DNA from: Streptomyces sp. NBC_00249
GTDB taxonomy: Bacteria > Actinomycetota > Actinomycetes > Streptomycetales > Streptomycetaceae
Length of the DNA stretch: 64,000 nucleotides
Reading direction: 5' to 3'
Assembly (NCBI RefSeq): GCF_026342355.1
Contig: NZ_JAPEMV010000001.1
Location: 372,001 to 436,000 of the forward strand
The notes beneath the pieces were generated by a model. The model was not told where the DNA came from. It did not search any database and saw only the letters and a program-made list of their open reading frames with translations. A program made the translations under genes and the position numbers. Below are positions 8,210 to 16,841 of this stretch, piece by piece; within the stretch, counting starts at the first letter, position 1; the number at the start of each line of letters is the position of its first letter.

Positions 8210-9363
8210 GCGGCCTGCGCGAGCTCCTGGACGCGTACGTGGACGACGGTTCGCTGCCGGGGGCGGTGGCCCTGGTGGCGCGCGGGGACCGGGTCGAGAC
8301 CGTCGCCGTCGGCCGCGCCGAGGCGGGCGGCGGCGCCCCGATGGCCCGCGACAGCATCTTCCGGGTGGCGTCGCTGACGAAGCCCGTCGTCGCCGCGGCG
8401 GCGATGGCGCTGGTCGACGACGGCCTGCTGGCGCTGGACGCCCCGGTGGCGCGGTGGCTGCCCGAGCTGGCCTCGCCGGTGGTGGTCCGCAGGCCGGACG
8501 GGCCGGTGGACGACGTGGTTCCGGCGGTGCGGCCGGTCACGGTGGAGGACCTGCTGACCTTCCGGGCGGGCTGGGGCTTCCCTTCGGACTTCTCCTTCCC
8601 GGCGGTCGGCCTGCTCTTCAGCGAGCTGCGGCAGGGGCCTCCGCAGCCGCAGGCGGTCGCGCCGCCGGACGCATGGACCAAGGTCCTGTCCCGGATCCCG
8701 ATGCTGTACCAGCCGGGCGAGGCCTGGCTGTACAACACCTGCTCCGACATCCTCGGCGTGCTGATCGCCCGGGTGTCGGGGCGGACCCTGCCCGAGTTCC
8801 TCTCGGAGCGGGTCTTCGGACCGCTGGGCATGGCCGACACCGGTTTCGCGGTACCGGCGGGCGATCTGGGCCGGTTCACGGGCTGCTACCGGGCGGGGGC
8901 GGACGGCGGTCCGCTGGAACTGGTCGACGCCCCCGACGGGCAGTGGAGCCGCCCGCCGGCCTTCCCCTCGGGGGCGGGCGGACTGGTCTCCACCGCCTCC
9001 GACCTGTACGCCTTCGCCCGGATGCTGCTCGCCACGGGCCGTACGCGGGACGGGCGGGCGCTGCTCTCGCCGGAGTCCGTCCGGCGGATGACCACCGACC
9101 GGCTGACCCCGGCGCAGCGGGCGGCATCGGAGGTGTTCCTGGAGGGCCAGGGGTGGGGTTTCGGCGGATCGGTCGACGTGGCGCGCAGGGAGCCCTGGAA
9201 CGTGCCCGGCCGCTACGGATGGGTGGGCGGGACGGGGACGGCCGCGCACGTCGTGCCGTCGACGGGGGCCGTCACCGTCCTCCTGACCCAGGTCGCGCTG
9301 CCCGGGCCGTCGCCGCTGCCCGCCGTGATGCGTGACTTCTGGCGGTACGCGGCCTCGGTCTGA
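8206..9363 (+). CDS. Beta-lactamase-fold serine hydrolase (EstB-like)
   Basis: Cytoplasmic serine hydrolase of 385 residues in the class C beta-lactamase-like group. Motif 1 is SLTK near residue 56 in FRVASLTKPVVAAA and motif 2 is YNT in WLYNTCSDILG. The late glycine-rich motif is YGWVGGTGT. No signal peptide is seen, unlike the homologous hydrolase at 3601-4836. Members of this branch are often esterases or transesterases rather than true lactamases. The GTG start overlaps the carboxylesterase stop (GTGA), so the two hydrolases are translationally coupled and may act in one pathway. Confidence 0.85.
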   Translation: MSGLRELLDAYVDDGSLPGAVALVARGDRVETVAVGRAEAGGGAPMARDSIFRVASLTKPVVAAAAMALVDDGLLALDAPVARWLPELASPVVVRRPDGPVDDVVPAVRPVTVEDLLTFRAGWGFPSDFSFPAVGLLFSELRQGPPQPQAVAPPDAWTKVLSRIPMLYQPGEAWLYNTCSDILGVLIARVSGRTLPEFLSERVFGPLGMADTGFAVPAGDLGRFTGCYRAGADGGPLELVDAPDGQWSRPPAFPSGAGGLVSTASDLYAFARMLLATGRTRDGRALLSPESVRRMTTDRLTPAQRAASEVFLEGQGWGFGGSVDVARREPWNVPGRYGWVGGTGTAAHVVPSTGAVTVLLTQVALPGPSPLPAVMRDFWRYAASV

Positions 9364-9370
9364 GGCCGCG

Positions 9371-10714
9371 TTACAGGCGGACCTCCCAGCTCGCGGTGGA
9401 GCTCAGGGTGCGGGCGATCTCGGGGTCCCGGACGGAGGGGCTGCGGTCCTCGGCCGTCACCGACAGCCGGTGGGTGCGCAGGTCGAACAGCCACAGTTCG
9501 GCCACGCGCACCTCGGTGCGGCCCTCGAACCTCCGCAGCTCGCGGCCGTCCAGGTACCAGCGGACCACGGGCTGGCGGCCGTCGGGCCCTGCCAGGTGCG
9601 GGACGGCGGCCTTCGCGGTGTGGCGCGCACGCAGGACCCGGTCGGCCGGGGTGAGGGGGGTGACCAGGTTCGCGTGCCGGTGGAAGCCGGCGATCATCGC
9701 CTCGACGCCGGGCAGGTTGAAGGGTTTGCCGAGGATCCGCATCAGTGAGTTGTCGGTGGGGCGCCGGAGCCCGGTGACGTAGTAGCCGCCGCCCTCGTAC
9801 GCGCCTACGGTGCCGCCGTCGGGGGAGGTCTCGCCGAGCCAGCGGTACCACTTGGCGCGGCGGTCCGTCAGCCGGGCGGCGTCCAGGGTGGTGGTGTTGG
9901 GGTCGGCGGGCTCGGGGCCGGTGTACTTCTCGTAGTCGGGGACTCCGGGGTAGAAGTACTCGTCGGCGAGTTTGCCGAGGGAGTGCCCGGTCTCGTGGAT
10001 GGCGACCTGGCCGGACTTGGGGTGGCCCGCGGAGGCGGTGGAGATGCCCTCGTAGCCGAGGGTGGCGCTGGGTTCGTTGTATCCGGCGCCGCCGTACTTG
10101 GCGCTGTTGGCCAGGACGAGGACCAGGTCGGCGGCGGGTGCCTTGGCCACGTAGGCGTCGACCTTCGGCTGGTCGACGCAGAGCAGCCGTTCGATGCCCT
10201 CGCACCAGAAGTAGGAGCCGAGGGCGGTGTCGCGGACGGTGCCCGGGTCGGGGTCGCCGGAGACCCCGGACTGGGCGGAGACGGCGTCCACGGTCCAGAC
10301 GTTGAAGAGGTCGCGGTAGGTCGTGTAGGGCTCCACCGCCGTCACTTCGGCCCATTTGGCGCGTGCGTCGGCGTGGAACCGGTCGAGTTCGTCGGCGGTG
10401 TAGCCGTCGCCGATGACGACGACGTCCAGCCGGTCGGCGGTGGGGCCGTTGTCGATCATCTTGGTGACGGCTCCGTCGGCCGCCCGGGCGGCCCCGGACA
10501 GGAGCGGGGCCGGCTTCGCGCGCCCTGCGGCGGGTACCCGGATGTGGCCGGATCCGGCGTCCTGGCCCTGTTCGGGCCCGGGTATCTCGACCTCCACGCC
10601 CGGCCTGCGGGGCGGGTCGGCCGCGTCGGCGGGCGCGGCCTGGGCCAGCAGCGCGGCGCCCGCGCAGGCTGCCGCGAGCGTCGCGCGGACGGCCGATCGG
10701 ACGGCTGCTCTCAT
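9371..10714 (-). CDS. Secreted M64-family zinc metallopeptidase
   Basis: Exported peptidase of the M64 (IgA peptidase) family, 447 residues. The signal peptide covers about residues 1-32 and ends near ADA. The zinc site is HETGHSLGKLADE, with His240, Glu241 and His244 and Asp251 as the third-ligand position of the HExxHxxGxxxD type. The region from 97 to 235 (LDVVVIGDGYTADEL onward) is the conserved core. The C-terminal 120 residues form a probable beta-rich domain. ATG 10714 is chosen over 10732 because GGAGG lies 6 nt upstream and the signal peptide starts there. It converges on the serine hydrolase with only 7 bp between. Confidence 0.88.
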   Translation of the reverse strand: MRAAVRSAVRATLAAACAGAALLAQAAPADAADPPRRPGVEVEIPGPEQGQDAGSGHIRVPAAGRAKPAPLLSGAARAADGAVTKMIDNGPTADRLDVVVIGDGYTADELDRFHADARAKWAEVTAVEPYTTYRDLFNVWTVDAVSAQSGVSGDPDPGTVRDTALGSYFWCEGIERLLCVDQPKVDAYVAKAPAADLVLVLANSAKYGGAGYNEPSATLGYEGISTASAGHPKSGQVAIHETGHSLGKLADEYFYPGVPDYEKYTGPEPADPNTTTLDAARLTDRRAKWYRWLGETSPDGGTVGAYEGGGYYVTGLRRPTDNSLMRILGKPFNLPGVEAMIAGFHRHANLVTPLTPADRVLRARHTAKAAVPHLAGPDGRQPVVRWYLDGRELRRFEGRTEVRVAELWLFDLRTHRLSVTAEDRSPSVRDPEIARTLSSTASWEVRL

Positions 10715-10738
10715 GAAGTCCTCCACGGACAAAGGAAG

Positions 10739-10776
10739 TTAAGCAGGAATGTAAACAGAGTGAACCGGCTGCTTAA
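10739..10776. promoter_or_regulatory. AT-rich inverted repeat in divergent promoter region
   Basis: TTAAGCAG and CTGCTTAA pair perfectly across 22 nt in one of the few AT-rich patches of the window. It sits between the M64 peptidase and the XRE-TPR regulator, so it could serve as an operator for both. The separation of the arms suits binding of a dimer on successive helical turns. Confidence 0.45.
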
Positions 10777-10865
10777 ATTAGGGGCCGTGCGAGGGCGTGC
10801 GCAATGGCCCGCTCACGCTGAATACTGGGGAGCGCGAGCGACGGGCGCCGCATCGGGGGGACTTC

Positions 10866-12251
10866 ATGGACGAACCGGCCGAGATCGGCCGCCGGGTGCA
10901 GCGGCTGCGTGCCGAACGCGGTCTGACCCAGCGGCAATTGGCGGAGCCCTCGTACACCCCGGCCTACGTCTCCACCCTGGAGGCGGGCAAGGTGCGGCCC
11001 TCCGAGACCGCGCTGCGCTTCCTCGCGGGGCGGCTCGGCACCTCCTACGAGGAGCTGGCGACGGGGCGTCCGGCCCATCTGGCCACCGAGCTGCGCCTCG
11101 CCCTGACCGACGCCCAGCGCACCCTGGCCACCGGCTCCGCGGAGGAGGCAGCCGTCCAGTTCCGCGCCCTGCTGGCCGGGGCGGAGCGGCTGGGGCTGCC
11201 CGGGGAGCGGGCCGAGGCGCTGCTCGGACTGGGCGACTGCGCCCTGGAGGCCGGTGAACTGGCGGAGGCGGCCGGGCACTTCGAGGCGGCGGAACTCCTG
11301 CTGGCGGACGAACCGCTCCCCCGCCGGGCCCGCCCGATCCGCGGCAGGGCCGTCGCGCACCTGCTCGCCGGGGAACTGCGGTACGCCTGCTACCTGCTGG
11401 AGTCGGCGATCGACGCCCTGAACGCGGGCGGGCTCGGCGATCCGGAGGCGCTGGTGCTGCTGTACTCGGCGGTCATCGGCCCGTACATCGACATGGGCGC
11501 GCACGCCCGCGCCGCCCACGCGGCCGAGCTGGCGCTGGCGCTGGCGCCGCAGGTCGGGGATCCGGCACTGGTGGCGGGCATGCACCGGCAGGTGGCGCGG
11601 ACCTTCCTCGCCGAGGGGCGGGCCGCCGATGCCGACGCCTCGCTCGCGAAGGCCCAGGCGGTGTACCGGCAGCTGCGGCTGCGGACCGACCTGGCGCACT
11701 GCCACTGGATGCGCGGGTACGTCCAGGCGCAGCACGGGGAACTGGTGGCGGCGGAGCGGGAGTTGCGGCTCGCGCGGGAGATGCTGGCGGCCCGCCGGGC
11801 GGTGCTGTACACGGCGCAGGTGGAGGTGGAGCTGGCGGACGTGCTGCGCCGGCTGGGCCGGTACGAGGAGGCGGCCGAGCTGGTCTCGGGGCTGCTGGAG
11901 CCGGGCGCCGGGGCGGGGTCCGGGCCGGGCGCGGTGCACGCGGGCGGTGCGCACCGGCTGCTCGGGCTGATCGCGCAGGAGCGCGGGCGGACCGAGGCGG
12001 CCGAGGAGCACTACGTACGGGCGTTGGCGCTGCTGGAGCGCAGCGGCGCGAGCGGGGACCTCGCGGACCTGTGCCGGCTGCTGGGCGACCTGCTGCGCCG
12101 CGAGGGCCGCACCGAGGCGGCGCTCGACGCCTACCGCACGGGTCTCGGCCACCGCTCGGCCCCGGGCACGACCACCCTGGGCCCGGCCCCGACGGCCCCG
12201 GCGTTCCAGCTGCCCGCGACGACACCGCAGGCGGGGCCATGGCCTGGTTGA
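10866..12251 (+). CDS. XRE-type helix-turn-helix regulator with TPR domain
   Basis: 461-residue cytoplasmic regulator. Residues 6-62 form an XRE DNA-binding domain (IGRRVQRLRAERGLTQRQLA then YVSTLEAGKVRPS). The rest is Ala/Leu-rich paired helices that look like 8-10 TPR units, for example residues 75-300, as in streptomycete regulators that sense peptides or partner proteins. The start ATG at 10866 follows GGGGGACTTC. It is divergent from the secreted M64 peptidase and could control it through the repeat at 10739-10776; that is inference. The 3' end forms one arm of a terminator hairpin. Confidence 0.83.
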   Translation: MDEPAEIGRRVQRLRAERGLTQRQLAEPSYTPAYVSTLEAGKVRPSETALRFLAGRLGTSYEELATGRPAHLATELRLALTDAQRTLATGSAEEAAVQFRALLAGAERLGLPGERAEALLGLGDCALEAGELAEAAGHFEAAELLLADEPLPRRARPIRGRAVAHLLAGELRYACYLLESAIDALNAGGLGDPEALVLLYSAVIGPYIDMGAHARAAHAAELALALAPQVGDPALVAGMHRQVARTFLAEGRAADADASLAKAQAVYRQLRLRTDLAHCHWMRGYVQAQHGELVAAERELRLAREMLAARRAVLYTAQVEVELADVLRRLGRYEEAAELVSGLLEPGAGAGSGPGAVHAGGAHRLLGLIAQERGRTEAAEEHYVRALALLERSGASGDLADLCRLLGDLLRREGRTEAALDAYRTGLGHRSAPGTTTLGPAPTAPAFQLPATTPQAGPWPG

Positions 12252-12271
12252 GGTGGCCCCGCCTGCGGTGT
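12222..12271. terminator. Bidirectional terminator hairpin
   Basis: Perfect 18-bp arms (12222-12239 and 12254-12271) surround a 14-nt loop that contains the stop of the XRE-TPR gene. The left arm is inside the coding sequence. It separates two convergent genes and would work in both directions. Confidence 0.8.
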
Positions 12272-12275
12272 GGGG

Positions 12276-13802
12276 TCAGTGGTTCTCGGTGGGCTGGAGG
12301 TCGCGCGGGATCAGTGCCCAGGTGGTGGCCGCGGCGGCGACCGCCAGGGCGGCGGCCATCAGGAAGGCCGGGGTGATCGCCAGGGTGTAGGCCTGCGAGG
12401 CGGTGTCCAGGAGTGCCTGGCCGACGGAGCCGCCGAGCCGCTCGGCGACGTGCGCCGCCTCGCCCACGGAGTCCTGTACGGAGCTGGCGGTGGGGCCGTC
12501 CAGGTCGAGCACCGGCAGGTTGCCCCGGTAGAGGGCGGCGGCGGTGCTGCCGAGGATGGCGACGCCCATGGCGGAGCCCAGTTCGTAGCAGGTCTCCTCG
12601 ATGGCGGCCGCGCTGGAGACCTCGTCGGCGGGCGCGGCGGAGACCAGGGTGACGGAGGCCACGGTGGTGGCGATGCCGACGCCCAGCCCCATGACGGTCA
12701 GCGCCACCGCGAAGGCCGGGTAGCCGAGTTCGGTGAACTGCTGGAAGGACCAGGGCAGTGCCATGCCGGCGGCGAGGACCACCAGTCCGGCGCCCAGCAC
12801 GTGCCGGATCGGGAAGCGGTGCATCAGCGCGGGGGCGACCATCGAGGCGCAGATCAGTGCGAGCGGTGCGGGCAGCAGGCGCAGCCCGGCTTCCAGAGGG
12901 GTGTAGCCCTGGCCGTACTGGAACCACTGGGTGACGAGGAAGAGGATGGCGCCCATGCCCACCATCGGCAGGAAGATCGCGGTGGCGGCGACGCTGAAGG
13001 CGGGCTTGGCGAACAGCCGTACCTGGAGCAGCGGGTGGTCCACGCGCAGCTGGCGGCGGACGAACACGGTGAGCGCGACGGCGGCCAGGACGAGCAGGGC
13101 CCAGGGCAGCGGGTCGGCGGCTCCGCTCTTGCCGAGCTGCTTGATGCCGCCGGCGAGGGCGAGCATGCCGACGATCGACTGGCCGACGCCCCACCAGTCC
13201 CAACGACCTCCGGCGCTGCGCGGGTTGCGCGATTCGGGCAGGTAGCGCAGTCCGGCGGCGACGATGAGGGCCGCGACGGGCAGGTTGAGGAGGAAGGCGG
13301 AGTGCCAGCCGTAGTCCTGGACGAGGAGGCCGCCGACGACGGGGCCGAAGGCCATGCCGCCGCCGAAGACGGCGGCCCAGACGGCGAGGGCGAAGGCGCG
13401 TTCCTTGGCGTCGGTGAAGACGCTGCGCAGGATCGACAGGGTGGACGGCATGATGGCCGCGCCGCCTATGCCGAGCAGGGCGCGGGCGGCGATGACGTGC
13501 CAGGCCTCGGTGGACAGCACGGCGATCAGGGACGCGGCGGAGAAGATGCCGAAGCCCGCCATGAGCAGCCGCTTGCGGCCCCAGCGGTCGCCGAGGGCGC
13601 CGGCGGTGACCAGCAGCCCGGACAGGGCGAGCGCGTAGACGTCGATGATCCACAGCTGCTGGACGGCGCCCGGCTGGAGGTCGGCGACGAGCGAGGGGAA
13701 GGCCACGTTGAGGATCGTGGTGTCCATCGAGATGAGCAGGAGGCTGCCGGAGAGGATCGCCAGGACGATCCAGCGACGCGGGTCCAGCGTGGGGGTGTGC
13801 AT
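12276..13802 (-). CDS. MFS drug exporter, DHA2 family (EmrB/QacA-type, 14 TM)
   Basis: 508-residue proton-coupled exporter with about 14 membrane helices. The motif-A segment GDRWGRKRLLMAG lies near residue 70 and motif C (GGGMAFGPVVGGLL) near 145. An early acidic residue in SMDTTILNVAFPSL of TM1 is typical of DHA2 pumps for cationic or amphipathic compounds. The start ATG at 13802 gives a proper TM1 after a short cytoplasmic N-terminus. It lies 47 bp downstream of a TetR regulator on the same strand, so the pair likely forms a regulator-pump operon controlled by the operator at 14457. Confidence 0.9.
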   Translation of the reverse strand: MHTPTLDPRRWIVLAILSGSLLLISMDTTILNVAFPSLVADLQPGAVQQLWIIDVYALALSGLLVTAGALGDRWGRKRLLMAGFGIFSAASLIAVLSTEAWHVIAARALLGIGGAAIMPSTLSILRSVFTDAKERAFALAVWAAVFGGGMAFGPVVGGLLVQDYGWHSAFLLNLPVAALIVAAGLRYLPESRNPRSAGGRWDWWGVGQSIVGMLALAGGIKQLGKSGAADPLPWALLVLAAVALTVFVRRQLRVDHPLLQVRLFAKPAFSVAATAIFLPMVGMGAILFLVTQWFQYGQGYTPLEAGLRLLPAPLALICASMVAPALMHRFPIRHVLGAGLVVLAAGMALPWSFQQFTELGYPAFAVALTVMGLGVGIATTVASVTLVSAAPADEVSSAAAIEETCYELGSAMGVAILGSTAAALYRGNLPVLDLDGPTASSVQDSVGEAAHVAERLGGSVGQALLDTASQAYTLAITPAFLMAAALAVAAAATTWALIPRDLQPTENH

Positions 13803-13849
13803 GGGGTTCCGTTCAGATGTGTGCACGGGGTGCCGCCCGGGGCGGCATG

Positions 13850-14434
13850 TCAGGCTGCGGGGGCCGGAGCCGGCGGCGGCCAGGGGGGCCGCGCTCCCCC
13901 GAGGAAGGACGTGAGGACGAGCCGGCCGATCTCGCGGGGGGCCAGGTGGCCGTCGCGTACGCCTTCGGCGGCGGCGTCGAGCAGGCCCCACAGCGAGTAC
14001 CAGATCCAGTACGGCGGCAGGTCGGCGCGCAACCGCCCCAGCCGCTGGCCGAGGGCGAGGAAGGCGAGGGCCCGCTGGTCCTGGCGGTCGATCCCGGCGC
14101 GGAACGCGGGGTCGGCGAGGACGGTGGCGTCGCGCGAGGTGAAGCCGTAGAGGTGGGCGGCGGGCAGCAGGGCGACGACGAGCTCCTCGAGCGCGGCGTC
14201 GAAGGCGGCGCCGTCGGCGGTCGCCCCGTCCAGGTCGACGGGGGCCAGGCAGCCGTCGACCACCTCGATGGCCCGGGCGGCGACGGCCTTGAGCAGTGCC
14301 TCGCGGGTGGCGTAGCGGCGGCTCAGGGTGGCCCGGCTGGTCCCGATGCCGGCCGCGATCTGCACCATCGAGGCGCTGTGGTCGCCGGCGAGGACGCGTG
14401 CTGCGGCGTCCAGTAGTTCTTCTTCGCGCACCAT
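13850..14434 (-). CDS. TetR-family transcriptional regulator
   Basis: 194-residue TetR-type repressor. The N-terminal HTH is short: EELLDAAARVLA then VQIAAGIGTSRATLSRRYATREALLKAV around residues 5-50. The C-terminal helical ligand-binding domain is more variable and ends in a Pro/Ala-rich tail. AAGGAGG precedes the ATG at 14434. The gene is directly upstream of the DHA2 exporter, and a palindrome sits 23 bp before its start, so self-repression together with control of the pump is likely. The inducer is unknown. Confidence 0.87.
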   Translation of the reverse strand: MVREEELLDAAARVLAGDHSASMVQIAAGIGTSRATLSRRYATREALLKAVAARAIEVVDGCLAPVDLDGATADGAAFDAALEELVVALLPAAHLYGFTSRDATVLADPAFRAGIDRQDQRALAFLALGQRLGRLRADLPPYWIWYSLWGLLDAAAEGVRDGHLAPREIGRLVLTSFLGGARPPWPPPAPAPAA

Positions 14435-14456
14435 GATGAGCCTCCTTCGCCTCGAA

Positions 14457-14474
14457 TGATACAGATCTGTCTCA
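14457..14474. promoter_or_regulatory. TetR operator candidate
   Basis: TGATACAGATCTGTCTCA is an 18-bp palindrome with one mismatched pair and a perfect 10-bp core ACAGATCTGT. It lies 23 bp upstream of the TetR start codon, in the expected operator position for the TetR-exporter operon. Confidence 0.7.
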
Positions 14475-14506
14475 CTCGACGCAAAGATGACTCACCCTCG
14501 CAGGGG

Positions 14507-14542
14507 TGAGCCCCCGCACCCGGGACAGGGCGCGGGGGCTCA
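14507..14542 (-). terminator. Terminator hairpin after rpsN
   Basis: Perfect 11-bp arms TGAGCCCCCGC and GCGGGGGCTCA surround a 14-nt loop, 9 bp past the rpsN stop. It would end the leftward rpmB-rpsN transcript before the TetR operator region. Confidence 0.65.
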
Positions 14543-14550
14543 GGGGGCGA

Positions 14551-14856
14551 TCACCAGGAGGACTTGCGCACCCCCGGCAGCAGGCCGGCGTGCGCCTGCT
14601 CGCGCACGCGGATCCGGGAGAGCCCGAACGTGCGCAGGTGGCCGCGCGGGCGCCCGTCCACAGCGTCGCGGTTGCGCACCCGGGTGGCGCTGGCGTCGCG
14701 GGGCTGGCGGCGCAGTCCGGCGAGGGCGAGGGCGCGCTCCGCCCGGGTCGAGGAGGGCCGGCGGAGCACTTCCTTGAGCTCCGCGCGCCGGGCGGCGTAC
14801 CGCGCGACGACCTCCTTGCGCCGTTCGTTGCGGGCGATCTTGCTCCGCTTCGCCAT
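14551..14856 (-). CDS. rpsN: 30S ribosomal protein S14, zinc-free form
   Basis: 101-residue S14 of the long type ([20 protein letters not shown] at the start, [19 protein letters not shown] at the end). It contains no cysteine, so it lacks the CxxC zinc site of the standard S14 and is the replacement paralogue used when zinc is short. Its ATG shares one base with the rpmB stop (TGATG), so both are translated from one mRNA. The operon starts near the Zur box at 15130. Confidence 0.95.
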   Translation of the reverse strand: MAKRSKIARNERRKEVVARYAARRAELKEVLRRPSSTRAERALALAGLRRQPRDASATRVRNRDAVDGRPRGHLRTFGLSRIRVREQAHAGLLPGVRKSSW

Positions 14857-15092
14857 CAGACCTTCCCTCCGCGCGCCCGGATGCGGGCGACGGCGGCCTC
14901 GACGCCGATGGCGTCCACGGTCTTGACGGCCCTGGCGCTCAGCGTGAGGCGTACGGAGCGCCCCTCGCCCGCCAGCCAGTACCGCTTGCGCTGGATGTTG
15001 GGGTCGAAGCGGCGCGAGGTGCGCCGGTGCGAGTGGGAGATGTTGTTGCCGAATCCCGGCTTGGCGCCGGTCAGCTGGCAGTGGGCGGACAC
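14856..15092 (-). CDS. rpmB: 50S ribosomal protein L28, zinc-free form
   Basis: 78-residue L28 with the family start [15 protein letters not shown] and the core [13 protein letters not shown]. It has only one cysteine, so it cannot form the four-cysteine zinc site of the standard L28. The GTG at 15092 is chosen because it matches the family N-terminus and has AGGCAGGT upstream; the open frame runs further but is not ribosomal-like. It is the first gene of the leftward arm of the zinc-starvation locus. Confidence 0.93.
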   Translation of the reverse strand: MSAHCQLTGAKPGFGNNISHSHRRTSRRFDPNIQRKRYWLAGEGRSVRLTLSARAVKTVDAIGVEAAVARIRARGGKV

Positions 15093-15129
15093 GGGGTGAC
15101 CTGCCTCTCTCGGAGAGTGTTGTTGGTAA

Positions 15130-15144
15130 TGGAAATCATTGTCA
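15130..15144. promoter_or_regulatory. Zur-box-like operator
   Basis: TGGAAATCATTGTCA closely follows the actinobacterial Zur consensus (TGAAAATNATTTTCA type) and is palindromic at most positions. It lies between divergent rpmB and rpmG, adjacent to a -10-like TATACT (15145-15150). Zinc-loaded Zur bound here would block rpmG-rpmE2-cobW-rpsR and probably rpmB-rpsN. Confidence 0.85.
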
Positions 15145-15150
15145 TATACT
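15145..15150 (+). promoter_or_regulatory. -10 box of the rpmG operon
   Basis: TATACT overlaps the edge of the Zur box and ends 6 nt before the rpmG ATG at 15157. Transcription would start about at the ATG, which suggests a leaderless rpmG mRNA; no real Shine-Dalgarno is present. Confidence 0.55.
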
Positions 15151-15156
15151 AGGGCC

Positions 15157-15321
15157 ATGGCTCGCAACGAAGTACGCCCGGTCGTCAAGCTCCGCTCCAC
15201 GGCCGCAAGCGGCTACACCTACGTCACCCGCAAGAACCGCCGCAGCGACCCGGACCGGATGGTCCTGCGCAAGTACGACCCCGTGGTCCGCCGGCACGTC
15301 GACTTCCGCGAGGAACGCTGA
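15157..15321 (+). CDS. rpmG: 50S ribosomal protein L33, zinc-free form
   Basis: 54-residue L33 ([16 protein letters not shown], then [11 protein letters not shown]). The position of the usual CxxC pairs is taken by non-cysteine residues and the protein has no cysteine at all. It starts at the ATG at 15157, probably on a leaderless transcript. It is the first gene of the rightward operon with rpmE2, the CobW protein and rpsR. Confidence 0.93.
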   Translation: MARNEVRPVVKLRSTAASGYTYVTRKNRRSDPDRMVLRKYDPVVRRHVDFREER

Positions 15322-15383
15322 CCCCGCAAGACCCCCGGCCCGTACCCGCTCCCGCTCGCCCGCCCCGATCCGAAGGACCTGCC

Positions 15384-15632
15384 ATGCAGCCCGGAATCCA
15401 CCCCGCCTACGGCCCCGTCGTCTTCCGCGACAAGGCCGCCGACTTCGCCTTCCTGACCCGCTCGACGGCCACCAGCGACAAGACCGTCGTCTGGGAGGAC
15501 GGCCGGACCTACCCCGTCGTCGACGTCGAGATCTCCTCCGCGAGCCACCCCTTCTACACGGGCACGGCGCGGGTCCTGGACACCGCCGGACGCGTCGAGC
15601 GCTTCCAGCGCCGCTACGGGAGCGCCTCGTGA
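15384..15632 (+). CDS. rpmE2: 50S ribosomal protein L31 type B
   Basis: 82-residue type B L31 ([19 protein letters not shown], core [16 protein letters not shown], end [10 protein letters not shown]). It has no cysteine, unlike the zinc-binding type A protein. Exchange of L31 types releases zinc from ribosomes under starvation. Its stop overlaps the start of the CobW gene (GTGA), so these two are translationally coupled. Confidence 0.94.
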   Translation: MQPGIHPAYGPVVFRDKAADFAFLTRSTATSDKTVVWEDGRTYPVVDVEISSASHPFYTGTARVLDTAGRVERFQRRYGSAS

Positions 15633-16774
15633 GCCTGCCCGTCCTGATCGTCGGCGGACTGCACGCCGACGCCCGCGCGACCGTGGTGGAGGGGCTGCTC
15701 GCCGCCGTCCCCGGCAGTGTCGCCCTCCACCACGACCTCTCCACGGCGGCGGACACCGGCACGGTACGGCGCACCGTGCGCGACGCGTCGGGCCGCCTGG
15801 AGTCGGGGGAAACCCCGCTCGTCAACGACTGCGCCTGCTGCGCGCTGCGCGAGGACCTGGTCCCGGAGCTGCGGCGGCTGGCCGCCGACGGGACGGCCGC
15901 GCTGGCCGTGGTCGAACTGTGGGACTCCGTGGAGCCCCGGGCGATGGCCGAGGTGATCGCCGCCCACGGCGGTGAGCTCCTCGACCTGTCCAACGTGGTG
16001 ACGGCGGTCGACCCCGCGCTGGCGCTGGCCGCCCTCGCCAACGGGGACGACCTCGCGGAGGCCGGACTGGCCTCGGCCGCCACCGACCGGCGGACCGTCG
16101 GGGACACCTGGGCGCGCCAGCTGGAGTACGCGGCCGTCCTCGCGCTGGTCGACAGCCCCGAAGCCGACGAGAGCGATCTCGCGCTCCTGGCGCAGCTGCA
16201 CCCGACGGCCCGCCGGGTGGCCGCCGGCTCCCCGGAGCTGGTGCGGCTCGCGTTCGCCGGCTTCGACACCGAGGCCGCGGCCGCCGCCCAGCATCCGGCG
16301 TGCGCGCTGCTGCCGCAGGAGGCGGACGAGGCCGGGGTGGCCACCCTCGTCTGGCACCGGTGCCGGCCCTTCCACCCGGAGCGGCTGTACGCCGCGCTGG
16401 AGGACCTGGCCTGCGCGGCGGCCCGCAGCCGGGGCCGGTTCTGGCTCGCCGACCGGCCCGACACCCTGCTCTCCTGGGAGGCGGCGGGCGGCGCGCTGCT
16501 GGTGGAGGACAACGGCCCGTGGCTGGCCTCGCTCCCCGACGCCGCCTGGGAGCTGGTGCCCCCGGTGCGCCGGGCCGCCGCCGCCCTGGGGTGGCACCCC
16601 GAGCACGGCGACTGCTGCCAGCACCTCGTGTTCACCTCGCCCGGGCTCGACGCCGACGGGCTGCGGGGGCTCCTGGAGTCCTGCCTGCTGACGGACGCCG
16701 AGTTCGGGCAGGGGCGCAAGGGGTGGAAGCGGCTGCCGGCCGCCTTCGACGCCCTGCTCGACCCCGTCGCGTAG
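15629..16774 (+). CDS. CobW/COG0523-family protein with degenerate P-loop
   Basis: 381-residue member of the COG0523 metallochaperone family, linked to zinc delivery by its place in the locus. The metal motif CxCC is intact as Cys68-Ala-Cys70-Cys71 in [12 protein letters not shown]. The CobW C-terminal domain holds [15 protein letters not shown] near residue 330. The Walker A position, normally GxxGxGKTT, reads [15 protein letters not shown], with no Lys in the loop, and the usual switch motif ETTG is replaced by [11 protein letters not shown] hydrolysis is therefore doubtful. A GTG start overlaps the rpmE2 stop. It may buffer or pass on zinc without being a normal GTPase. Confidence 0.87.
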   Translation: MSLPVLIVGGLHADARATVVEGLLAAVPGSVALHHDLSTAADTGTVRRTVRDASGRLESGETPLVNDCACCALREDLVPELRRLAADGTAALAVVELWDSVEPRAMAEVIAAHGGELLDLSNVVTAVDPALALAALANGDDLAEAGLASAATDRRTVGDTWARQLEYAAVLALVDSPEADESDLALLAQLHPTARRVAAGSPELVRLAFAGFDTEAAAAAQHPACALLPQEADEAGVATLVWHRCRPFHPERLYAALEDLACAAARSRGRFWLADRPDTLLSWEAAGGALLVEDNGPWLASLPDAAWELVPPVRRAAAALGWHPEHGDCCQHLVFTSPGLDADGLRGLLESCLLTDAEFGQGRKGWKRLPAAFDALLDPVA

Positions 16775-16841
16775 TCCCCCGTCGCGTAGACCGGCGTACA
16801 GCCGTGAACCACAAGACCCGTACATCCATCGAGGAGTTCTC

